From contig OY740765.1 of assembly GCA_963513935.1 (NCBI GenBank), positions 74,259,718-74,323,717 of the forward strand: 64,000 bases of DNA. Reading direction: 5' to 3'. A program made the position numbers and the translations under genes. Source of the stretch: Aphrophora alni (lineage: Eukaryota > Arthropoda > Insecta > Hemiptera > Aphrophoridae). Below are positions 37,462-46,978 of this stretch, one piece after another. The notes under the pieces are model-generated. The model saw nothing but the letters and a program-made list of their open reading frames with translations, did not search any database and had not been told where the DNA came from. Each line of letters begins with the position of its first letter. Within the stretch, counting starts at the first letter, position 1.

Positions 37462-37761
37462 ATGCTCAAAATGATGAAAGATTCCGCCAGTAATCGAAAT
37501 ATAGATCACAGTTACGGTCCGAAAATCGGAGCCGAGTCTATGATGATTGGTAACAAGACACTTCAATTGTCAGACGATGGTGAAATTATAATTGACGGAG
37601 TAAACTATAAAGGGACGCCCGGATTGTACGAGTTGGTGTTTAAGCGGCTACCAAATGATGAAATATATACCAAGACCGATTTACAAGCATATAAAGATAT
37701 CTGCTTGAGAACCAGTGCACACAAAATATTATACGATCCAAAAGGACATCTTAAAATATAA
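37462..37761 (+). CDS. Polinton conserved protein, possibly DUF8207-like
   Basis: A 99-codon ORF with GVNYKGTPGLYELVFK followed by DEIYTKTDLQAYKDI and a T-x-A-H element. I connect this pattern with a protein of unknown function widespread in insect Polinton-derived loci (DUF8207, from memory). It follows the previous ORF by only six bases and may be its continuation: stops at 37453-37455 and at 37759 may be mutations in one longer gene, since coding-like sequence continues in other frames to about 37970. Confidence 0.55.
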   Translation: MLKMMKDSASNRNIDHSYGPKIGAESMMIGNKTLQLSDDGEIIIDGVNYKGTPGLYELVFKRLPNDEIYTKTDLQAYKDICLRTSAHKILYDPKGHLKI

Positions 37762-37980
37762 AAACATTATAGAGACGTTATTCCCTTCTAAAACAGTTAG
37801 CTGGAGAAGTTATTCATACTGGAACGATACAAATGAGTTGTGTGACAGACTGAGACATTTGGTGGCATCCAATGATGCATGACATACGGGACATTCAAAC
37901 GAGATAGCTTCTATTATCGAAGAACTAAACGAAGCTGGAATTATAGAAGGTGCGGGAAATGCAAAAATTAGAACATTAAT

Positions 37981-38943
37981 ATGATGAGTGTTGACAAGTT
38001 TGGACGTTATAAGAGTAGCGGCTACAACAGAAAAATAGGTCCTGACGTTGTAGGGTTTAACCTTACACCAGAGGAAGACTATGATATAGGAGGTAAATTG
38101 TTACGTAATATAGCTACAGCACGCTCTGCAACCGATGCGGTCACCCTTAACCAATTAGAAACAAAGTGTGTAATGTTTGATGACAAGAGAAAACGATATG
38201 ACGCAAGCTGGGGACCTATAGGTGGTTTAGCTAAACCGAAAGACAATGATGATGCCGTGATAAAAGAAAATCTCGAATCGTTAATTCCAGTTAAACTAAA
38301 TAGTGGCTATGGCTTTAAATATTATCGGCTACAGGATATTGGTAATCCTCTAGAGGACGGCGATGGTTTAAAAGTGAAGTATGATAGAATGTACATTATT
38401 GGGAAAAACATGCACAATAAATCTGACACTCAAAAAAGCTATTTAAATGCCCCAATACACATGTAAGATGCAGCCAACAAATACTATGTGGACAACAAAG
38501 TAATGCCTTTGAACAGTAACGGTTGGAACTGTGGCGGTAGAAAACTGACCAACGTAAAGGATGGCACTAGCAGCTTGGATGCAATCAACTTTCAACAGCT
38601 TGAAAAATTGATGTCATTGATTATAGATCGTGCTCTACTCAGAGATAAAACAAAAGACTGCTTTGAAGCCTCTTCAAAACGTATTTGTAATATTGCTGAC
38701 AGTGTTACGGATAGTGATGCTGTCACACGAGCCCAATTAGTACAGGCTATTAGAGCAACTGAAGCTGAAACATTAAAAGCCTGCAGTAAGAGAGCGAACA
38801 CATTAGACAACAAATGGCGAAAGGAATTAATTGACTTCGCACATACGATTAAAAAGCAATATAGTAAAGTCGATACTCCTAAAGAAATATTTAGCCATTG
38901 GTGTATGATGTGGAGCTACGGCACTGAACAACCTCAACCATAA
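37981..38943 (+). pseudogene. Polinton fibre-like protein with DAxNKxYVD-type repeats
   Basis: About 320 codons in one frame with a single stop, TAA at 38464-38466. It contains at least four copies of a repeat seen in trimeric phage tail fibres and bacterial adhesin heads: GKLLRNIATARSATDAVTLNQL, then DAANKYYVDNKV just after the stop, RKLTNVKDGTSSLDAINFQQL and KRICNIADSVTDSDAVTRAQL. Such repeats form intertwined three-stranded fibres in the known families. A receptor-binding fibre or spike of the virion is the likely role. The lone stop in an otherwise clean frame points to recent inactivation of this gene, or to a stop that is absent in sister copies. Confidence 0.65.
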
Positions 38944-39069
38944 ATACGTTGCACCTATAAGCATTGACTCAGTATAGAAATGGCAAATGGGTGAACAACA
39001 TCAAAAAGAGTCACGACTTGGAAGAAGGGCAGAGGTCTCGTTTCTTGAATTTTAAGCGTTGGTGATAAG

Positions 39070-39594
39070 GTTTTAAACAAGGCTATAGATCTATTGCCTG
39101 TAGAACTCCATCTACCCTCTTACAACTATTGTGGTCCGGGTACAAAACTAGCCAAGAGGTTAGCTCGTGGTGATAAAGGAGTCAATCCTTTAGACGAAGT
39201 GTGTAAAGAGCACGATATACCGTACAGCAAATACAGTGATTCAGAGAATCGTAGAGAAGTGGACAAAGTTTTAGCAGAACGGGCTTGGAGTCGACTGAAA
39301 TTGGGTAATGCGTTTATTGGTGAATGGGCAGCAGCGTGGGCTGTAACAACGGCCATGAAAGCTAAACCCAAATTGGGAGGTGGAAAAAAGTCGAAACGTC
39401 CCTTGTTGGGTGGGGGTTTGTATCTCAAACCGTATCAAAAAGGCAGCGGTCTGTATCTCAAACCATATGCAAAAGGCACTGGCCTGTATCTCAAACCGTA
39501 TCCAAAAGGCAGTGGTCTGATACCGTATCTAAAAGGCAGGGGACTGAAAGGCAGTAGCAGAACCAAGAAGAATATCAGTAAAATTAAAGTTTGA
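39070..39594 (+). CDS. Polinton virion protein with parvovirus-like phospholipase A2 domain
   Basis: The domain begins LPSYNYCGPGTKLAKRL (calcium-loop motif YCGPGT) and continues DEVCKEHDIPYSKY, holding the catalytic His-Asp pair. This is the layout of the phospholipase A2 domain in parvovirus VP1 and of related virus proteins, where it helps the particle leave the endosome. A glycine/lysine-rich tail carries three copies of GLYLKPY and two partial ones (39415-39540), ending in a basic stretch. The readable frame opens at 39094 with TTG; I could not fix an ATG, so the head may be damaged. Otherwise intact to the TGA at 39592. Confidence 0.7.
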   Translation, partial: VLNKAIDLLPVELHLPSYNYCGPGTKLAKRLARGDKGVNPLDEVCKEHDIPYSKYSDSENRREVDKVLAERAWSRLKLGNAFIGEWAAAWAVTTAMKAKPKLGGGKKSKRPLLGGGLYLKPYQKGSGLYLKPYAKGTGLYLKPYPKGSGLIPYLKGRGLKGSSRTKKNISKIKV

Positions 39595-39906
39595 TTGATT
39601 CAGACCGTTAACAAATATCGAATTAGAGAAATATGCCATTAGGATACCGTATTTCAGAGGTGTCGAGGGATAATCTGACCGTACAACTCTAATGAGTCGG
39701 CCATTGTGAACCTGGACAGTATTTTGGGAGAGGGTACCCACTGGGTGTGTGTAGCGCAGTGTAGAATACTAGTTTTGAAAATGTTAGACCTCCACTCGAA
39801 CTGACTAGATATTTTTGTTCCAACATAATACTCACTATAATTACAGACGTCATCAGAGTGACACCTCAGTTGTCTGTGGACATTTGTGCTTAAAGTTTCT
39901 ACTATC
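39595..39906. promoter_or_regulatory. gap between phospholipase-domain and minor capsid genes
   Basis: About 310 bases without an open coding frame on the plus strand. It could hold the promoter of the capsid genes, but no box is clear enough to call. Confidence 0.3.
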
Positions 39907-40729
39907 ATGAGTATTGTTTTAAACGGAAATAGTTCTTCACTTTGGTGTGATTTCTTTCCACCGGTTGATCTATCCGATAGAGAGTGGGAAATCGGTCTCA
40001 TTGATCTTGCTGTGTACAATTCCATTCCCAACATCGAAGAAGGAATTAATAATAAATTTTATCTCGGTAAAGATCAAAACGATAATTATGAAGTGACCGT
40101 TACTATACCGACAGGTTCGTATGAAATTGAGGATATTGAAAAATATATCAAATCACAGCTTAAACCGGAGATTTTCACTCAAGCTGAACAATAACACATT
40201 TAAAGCGGAACTTAAGTGTTCAAAGACTATACATTTTAAAGACTGATCTATCGGAAAATTACTGATTTCAATAATGGGGATTTATCAGCCAACCAAAAAC
40301 ACGAATCTGAGCTGCCCGTCAATATTAATATTGTGAATGTTATTAGAGTTGCGTGTAATATTGTGACGGGGTCATTTCAAAATGGAAAAGAGTCCCACAA
40401 TATACAGGAGTTTTACTCACAAGTGGCTCCGGGATACAAGATTGTCAAAATACCTACGACTGTAATATATTTACCAGTCAACATAAAACCATTCATAACA
40501 TCACTGTAAGCCTTAGAGATCAGAACGAAGTACAGTATCTATAAATTTCAGAGAAGAATCAGTTTCTGTCCGATTGCATTTACGTAGAAATGACTCCCGT
40601 ATTTAATGGACAACGCTATAAGAACAGTATCAGTGTACGTTCAAACTCCACAGAGTTAACAGCTAGAAATATTCGTTTTCTCTCACCTTTGGGATTTAAA
40701 GTGAAAAATGGATCTACTGGCAATACATA
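39907..40729 (+). pseudogene. Polinton minor capsid (penton-like) protein
   Basis: The frame from the ATG at 39907 to 40194 reads REWEIGLIDLAVYNSIPNI, then NNKFYLG and IPTGSYEIEDIEKYI. These match the conserved N-terminal region of the insect Polinton minor capsid protein (penton-base-like single jelly roll). Coding continues in other frames with stops and frameshifts up to a TAG at 40727-40729 (pieces such as PLGFKVKNG near 40690). Its end overlaps the start of the major capsid gene by about 20 bases. Assignment is by remembered family pattern, moderately firm. Confidence 0.7.
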
Positions 40730-41339
40730 GTGCAGCTGAATACAATGACGTCATCAGTGGTCTTGAATATCATTCGCACAGACCTTATGCGTCATCAACG
40801 TACGGTAATAACGATGAAATTCGTATTCCTATAATAAATCAACAGGACGTGATCACAGCACCGTTTGGAAGTATATTGCATATAAAAGGAACACTGAGCG
40901 GTACAAAAGCGGACAGCAGATCTGCAACAGTGAAATTGGTCAACATTGATGTAGCCTTTCTATTCGACGATTTTAGATACGAATTTGCCGGTAGCGAAGT
41001 GGACTGTACGAGAAATGTCGGAATTTCCAGTACCATCAAATATATCTATTGTTGTTGCGAGAGAGTGAAAAGAATAAATTCAGTAACGCAGGATGGTTGG
41101 GGGCCGGTGGGATGGCTACCATTTCAAACTATTCCCTCTCTGTACCATTGAAGCTGTTGATGGGCTTTTTCGAAGACTACCAACGGATTGTAATGAATGT
41201 AAAACAGGAACTTGTCCTCTTATGTTCAGCCTCTGATTTGAACGCTGTATACAGTGATGATGCTGCAAACGTTAAACTGAACATAACTAGTATACACTGG
41301 AGAGTACCTTACGTGATGGTTTCAGATTCATATAGGTAA
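40708..41339 (+). pseudogene. Polinton major capsid protein, N-terminal half only
   Basis: The ATG at 40708 opens a frame with NNDEIRIPIINQQDVITAP, FLFDDFRYEFAGSEVDC and RNVGISSTIKYI, matching the start of the double-jelly-roll capsid protein of insect Polintons. A frameshift near 41045 moves to a second frame with VPLKLLMGFFEDYQRIVMN and HWRVPYVMVSD, the end of the first jelly roll and linker. The gene then stops at 41337-41339, exactly where the nested inverted-repeat element starts. The second half of the protein is absent both there and beyond that element's far end. Confidence 0.8.
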
Positions 41340-43266
41340 GAAAGGGGGTCGCATCGCTTTCGGCTACCTCGTTTCGGCTACCATTCCAAGGTTACAGGAA
41401 GGTGTGTTTTGATTATACAGACAGGTTTTGACTAGTCTTGGTCAACCGGATTGCACATTAATGCATAACAATGTGTACTGCGCAATTGTACTGCTTGTAT
41501 TACTCACGATTAACTGTTTAAAAAAGGAGATTAGATGGAGGTAGCTCAGTTTACGTTAGTAGCTTGAATAGTGAATGTGGCCCCTTCCAAGATGTATAAG
41601 GTCTCCGAGCTCTTGGGCAGCAGGATTAAACCAACCAACGAACGATTTGGACTTTGGTTTCTGGAAGAAAATCTGCACAACAACAACAACCTGGTAACAG
41701 ATATTGGAAATATTAATTATTCGCAAGGAGAACAGTTGCTGTCTGAAGTTAATATAAAACCACTAACTCCGCTTACAAAACCATTCTGCAACAATATAAT
41801 GCTTGTGAGAATAACCGACTGTTCGGATTGCAAACAAGGGAAGAGCCTCGTAAAGAAGGATATCTGTGGAGCATTTACCAGTTATCTTCGTGGGAAATTT
41901 ACGGATTTTGTTTCTGCAAGACATGGCGTAAAGGTAAAATTACCATTCCCTTTGATTGGAAAGAGACCTATGGCATAACGTGTATGCAATATTATTGTAG
42001 CAGTTGGGATACAAGCCATTGCAAATAAATTTAAATATCCCATTGCAATCCCCTACGAGGTAGAGTTGGCGGATGTTGAGTTGGCTACTCAACAGGATAA
42101 AATGCCCGAAATACTATTGGAGCTGCAAACCCACGACTTCTACCTTATGGATTTGGACATTACACAAGATTTTGTGGGGATTTTTAACAAGCGAGAGATG
42201 TTTGAGCATTTAGCACAGGACCATGGCTTTCGTTACCAAGGCGACCAGTACAAAGAAAACTCTAATACAATTGTTAACAACAACAAGTCTGTTGGGATAG
42301 ATTGCCTACCCTGGATTACTCCTACTGGTGCAAGAGTAAAAATCTACAACAAGTTCGTGTGCCAGATTACGAGTCCTGGCATTAACAAACAAATTGGTAA
42401 CCTCATTATGGATTTTGTCAATTGTCCAGACTCCAGATTAAGACAGACGTTTCTGTCCCCACTGTGTGAGGACCATGGCATTACAAGATTTTAGGCTACG
42501 ATCTACAACTGTAGTGGCGACCATCCTCTGGACAACTGTGTAATGCTCCTGGAAGACAGCAAAATTTATTTCCAGGAAGCCCTTATTACTCTGTTGCCAT
42601 CCCTAAAATATGGACAAAATTAGCTGACAGTCTCCAGAACAGTTACTGTGTAGTGTACAATAATCTTTTACAATATGCCTACTGGGGAAACAGTAACACG
42701 AAGAAGTTAACCGGAGTGCAACTTACTTTACCAAGCGACCAAGACCAGAGGAAAAAAATAATTAATTACGTACTATCTGCATTTAGTTTTAACTATTTGC
42801 CTGTAAATTACTTGTAGTTTGTGGAAGATGTCGTTAATAGAGAACATGTTAGTGTGGTGCAAAAATGCTACAAATGCTACATTAAGAGTGGCGAGACATT
42901 CTTCTCGAAATCTAGTACTGTTTCTCTGTGATTTGTAAAGATGTAAGCCTCGAGAACTGTGGGATGGTTCCAACGAGCAATATTATTCCACAGATTTTAA
43001 GGAAGAGAACGAATGTTACAAACAGGCTACAACCCTACAGTATAAATGAGACAGAACCAATCCCCACCATTTACCTACTGTCTGCGAAGAAACAAAAAGT
43101 GGAACTGGAAGAAATAGAATTAAAACGGAGAAAATTGGAATACATGGAACATGCTGCTTCCTTAAAAGAGGAATACAAAGAAATGCAGGAGAAAGAGAAA
43201 ATTATTAGAGAGACATGAGAGAGGATGGGCTCATATTTTAACAAGACTTGGAAAAATTTACATATA

Positions 43267-45429
43267 CAGTAGAACTCTAATTATCCGAACTCCAATTATC
43301 CGGATCGCCAATTATTCGGATCACATTAAGAAAAAAAAATTGGGCTTTTAAAGGCATATCGTCCTGCGAGCAATGAATATGCAGTAGTTGACCCTTCTAA
43401 CCGTGAACATAGTGTAGCCATAGTGGAGGGCGTGTGGGGGAGGGGAAGCGATGACTCACACTGTCTCGCCACACTGCTACTGTCACTCACTACAGTCTAT
43501 TATAGTCAGTCGGCCAGTGCTTCTTCAACCTGCCGGGTGTATTGATATTTTGACTCTTTCGTGTTTCAATTATCGTGTGCAGTACTACGATGAGTTGTAA
43601 GAGGAAACGTGTGGTGTTATCAGTGGCTGATAAAATTAAAATTATAGAACAGTTGGACAAAGGTGTCTCGGGTAAACATTTAGCCGAGGTGTACAAAGTG
43701 GGAACATCAACAATATCGGACATTAAAAAGAATAAATCCTCCATTGTAAACTTTGTATCCATCGTCGAGAATGAAGATAGAAGTTCATCGAGGAAGTCTA
43801 TGAAAACAGCAAAAATAAAGAACTGGAAGAAGCTGTGTTTAAGTGGATCTTGCAGCAACGAACATTGGGGAACCCTCTTTCAGACCCGATTATTTGTGAA
43901 AAAGCCATGCTTTTTGACGAGAATATGAATAGTGTAGGTTCATTTAAAGCAAGTACTGGATGGCTACGAAATTTTAAAGCCAGACACGGAATCCGGGAGT
44001 TGGACTTAGGTGGAGAGAAGCTTTCAGCAGACCCTAATTTTTTTTAAATTGAATCAGCTTCTTATGACCCTGAGTTTCTATATAACGCAGATGAAACAGG
44101 CCTAAATTGAAAAGCCTTGCCAAACACAACGTTGGCTTCCAAAAGAGAAAAGTGCTCCTGGTCACAAAATTAGCAAAGATCGTGTGACTACCCTTAATTG
44201 TGCTAACTCAACGGGAAATCACAGATTATCCCTACTCATGATAGGAAAATCCAAAAATCCCAGGGCATTCAAAAATGTAAAAAAGTTCCCGTGATCTACA
44301 AAAACCAAAAAAAGGCTTGGATAACTGCTGCTTTATTTACGTAGTGGTTTGATAAAGTGTTTAAACCTGAAGTTAAAAGACATCAAAAGGCATTAGGAAA
44401 AGAAGGCAGCAAGGTCAGCAAGGTGTTGTTACTTCTTGATAATGCAACTACCCACCCCACTGAAAACCTGCTAGAAAGACGATTTCAAGCAATGATTTGC
44501 CACTAAATGTAACGAGTTTGTTGCAGCCAGACCAGTCGGTTATAGAAACAATGAAGCGTCATTACAGGAGGCAATTGATTAGAAAACTGTTGATTGAAAA
44601 TGAAGATGAAGAAAGCATTGTGGCTCATCACAAAAAAATTAATTTAAAAGATTGCTTGTATATGGTGGCGGAGGTGTGGAGTATGGTTAAGGCAACAACA
44701 TTGAGGATGGCTTGGAACAAATTGAAAGGAATTTTAACTAAGGAGGAGCTACAGAAAGACAAGGAAAAAAACAATGCCAAAATGAAGAGGGGGAGGAAGA
44801 AAATGACTAAGTTATGGTTGAAGATATCAGAGATATCATCATAAACATTCCCGGATGTTCCGAGTGCAGTGAAGAAGATGTAGGCGAGTGGATGTTATGT
44901 GATTCGACGGATCCCGGATTTTAGATTCTCGATAATGATGAACTCATCCAAAGTGTTGTGACAGCAGGAAGTGATGTCCCGGAACCGGACGACGAGGACT
45001 TCACTACCAAGCCAGACGAGGGGCCGACTGCGAGTGAGGCATTCACAGGCCTTGACATTGCGCTTAAATGGATGGAGCGGCAACCAGAGTGTAACCACGT
45101 GCAACTGCTCACCGTCAACGGATGCGAGACTTGGCGGCGCGGAAATAATTGGCAATAAAACAGCTGACTCTGCCTAGTATGTTTTAAAAAAATAATGTAA
45201 TTTAACTGTAAATTAATAATGTATTAATGTAAATTAACTGTATTACGTAATGTAAACATTGTCATTGATATTGTTCTTTCATAATAAATACCGTAAATGT
45301 TCTCTATTGTGTTTTGTTTACGTTTTTCCCTAAAAACGGCATTTTTTCAAGAAAAATCCAATTATCTGGATTTTTGATTATCCGGATCGGGTTCGGTCCC
45401 AATTAATCCCTATAATTGGAGTTCTACTG
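43267..45429 (+). mobile_element. Tigger/pogo DNA transposon inserted in the Rep-like gene
   Basis: The ends CAGTAGAACTCTAATTATCC (left) and the complement of ATAATTGGAGTTCTACTG (right) are inverted repeats. TA duplications flank it at 43265-43266 and 45430-45431. The length is 2163 bp, right for a full-length Tigger. Further inner repeats of TTATCCGGATC occur near both ends. The host gene's reading resumes after the right TA. Confidence 0.92.
43590..45158 (+). pseudogene. Tigger/pogo (CENP-B/jerky-type) transposase, broken
   Basis: An ATG at 43590 opens MSCKRKRVVLSVADKIKII and LAEVYKVGTSTISDIKK, the CENP-B-type helix-turn-helix. A frameshift near 43830 leads to GNPLSDPIICEKAM and GWLRNFKARHGIRE, the second DNA-binding half. 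The DDE core follows with YNADETGLN near 44090, VLLLDNATTHP near 44430 and PLNVTSLLQP near 44500. Its acidic C-terminal tail ends near 45158. Several stops and frameshifts, for example in the stretch 44100-44340, so it is inactive although the catalytic blocks are still easy to read. Confidence 0.88.
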
Positions 45430-46276
45430 TACATGCAGACTACCAGGTTTCCGCATTTACCGTTAACACTAAAGCGAAATATGCCTTTGTTGGAATACTT
45501 GCAGAAAAGATGGGAAAAAAAGTGTTTACTTCTTTAAAGGAAAGTACAAATCGTGGCTAATGGAGGTCAACAACGACAAACAAAATTTAACAAAAGAGGA
45601 GTTAGTTTTAACCTCCAACAATGACCTGGACACTGTGCATTTAGCGACAGAAGACACAATTTTTACATTTACGATGAATGGACTTACCAGTTTTAATAAT
45701 CATTCTTTTGCGAAGATAGAGCATCATAAGCTACTAACAGATGCTTGGGAAAAACCAGATGATATCCCCTACAACCAGGAAAAAGTAGAGCAAATATCCG
45801 CCCTTGGCATGCAAGAAATAAAAGGCAACTTTATTCCAAGAAAGTGTCGTCGGTTGGAAGAGCTGGAAGAAGGGACAGAATTAGTAGTGTGTAGAATCAA
45901 ACAAATTGATTACAGACATAAGATCTGTTATATTTTGCAGTTCCAAAATATAGATGAATTGTATGTTTTTCGAATTATTGGTTAGAAAGAGAAATAAAAG
46001 AGCTAAATGTAGATTTAAACTATAAATTTAATGTTAAATTGGACAAGATAAAAACCACTGCAAGTAAGCACAAAGAAAGAGTTGTTTTTTTGTGCTTGTA
46101 ATTAAAAATAAATAAATAAATGTTTTAAAATAATATTCTGTGTAATTTGTTAGCTCCATTCCACCAAAACTTTTTTTAGTAGAGATGAAGATATTTGATG
46201 TGACCTTGGAATGGTAGCCGAAATGATGTAGTCGAAAACGATGCGACCCCCCCATTTCCCCTTTTTACCTATATGA

Positions 46277-46879
46277 CGTCATAACGTTTGTTAAGAACCG
46301 ATTTACCAACCGGTGATACCATTACCAAGTTTTGGTTGGTAAATTGGTTGCTAAAAGTATGTTTAGGTGGGTAAATTGGTTGCTAAAAGTATATTTTGGT
46401 TGGTATTGGTTTAGGTTAGGTTAGGTTAGATTTCTTAGGTGGAATGTTTTTCTCAATGTTTAACAGTATATATCATTGTATTTTAACAATTGTATTTTCA
46501 AAACTGTAAACTTATGACTGTGTTTTTCTCATTGTTTAACTTAACATGTATAAATTATAGTAAAACTGTAAACCTATGTGTTTTTTGAAATTGAATTTTG
46601 TATAAAATTGTACTTTCATGCTACCAATATAGTTCTTGGATCTGACTAGATTTGTTTTTCTTCCTATGAAAAACTCCTAAACCTAGAGGTACGACCCAGA
46701 CCTGTACCGTAAGACGTACGTATTTGAATAGTAAATTGGTTGGTAAAAGTATATTTTGGTTGGTAAATAGATTGGTAAAAGTATATTTTGGTTGGTAAAT
46801 CGGTTGCTAAAAGTATATTTTGGTTGGTAAAACTATATTTTGTATGTTAAATAGTTTGCAAAAACATCAGCCATAGTAA

Positions 46880-46944
<65 letters not shown>

Positions 46945-46978
46945 TAAACACAGAGTCTCGTGTAACACTTGGCACTGT
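46277..46978. repeat. right terminal inverted repeat of the Polinton, inner part
   Basis: Complement of the inner left repeat: copies of GGTTGGTAAATTGGTTGC and AAAGTATATTTTGGTTGG (46290-46400 and 46725-46850), then an (AC)n run and TAAACACAGAGTCTCG, the complement of left positions near 33555. A segment at 46440-46680 has no clear left partner. The repeat is interrupted at 46979 by an insertion. Confidence 0.8.
46880..46942. repeat. (AC)n microsatellite in the right Polinton repeat
   Basis: About 31 AC units. The matching (TG)n in the left repeat (33571-33594) has only about 12 units, so the two repeats have drifted apart in length here. Confidence 0.95.

Larger units (their letters stand above)
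41592..45985 (+). pseudogene. Rep-like replication initiator candidate, split by a Tigger insertion
   Basis: Coding pieces follow one another in changing frames: 41592-41830 (first ATG, MYKVSELLGSRIKPTNERFG), about 41830-41990, 41990-42494, 42495-42930, 42928-43266, and after the Tigger 45430-45985. The third piece has FYLMDLDITQDFVGIF, RVKIYNKFVCQ and GITRFEATIYN. Their order and spacing resemble plasmid rolling-circle initiators of the Rep_trans family, in which the Tyr of an RIYNK motif makes the nick and an R-x-E element follows; that is the basis of the call and is inference. Further on come a lysine/glutamate-rich helix (VELEEIELKRRKLEY) and a C-terminal region after the Tigger. At least three frameshifts and several stops: inactive. 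An unrelated replication or transposition protein is the alternative. Confidence 0.5.
41333..46275 (+). mobile_element. nested element with ~75-bp terminal inverted repeats and a Rep-like gene
   Basis: The left end (41333-41404) and the complement of the right end (46198-46275) align as TATAGGTAA-AAGGGG, then GGTCGCATCG, then TTTCGGCTACCATTCCAAGG, with one small indel in the G run. Because the outer bases are palindromic (TATA), the boundary is uncertain by a few bases and a 2-4 bp AT-rich duplication (ATAT or TATA) is possible. The interior holds one long broken gene reading rightward and a later Tigger insertion; without that, the element is about 2.8 kb. It lies inside the major capsid gene of the Polinton. 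I do not recognise the superfamily of this element. Confidence 0.75.

Noticed and set aside
37030..37566. Minus-strand ORF of 178 codons opposite the Polinton genes
   Set aside because: It is antisense to the coding frames at 37037-37761 and hydrophobic only because those frames are charged.
46406..46430. Short TTAGG run, the insect telomere unit
   Set aside because: Only about four units inside a Polinton repeat; no telomeric array.
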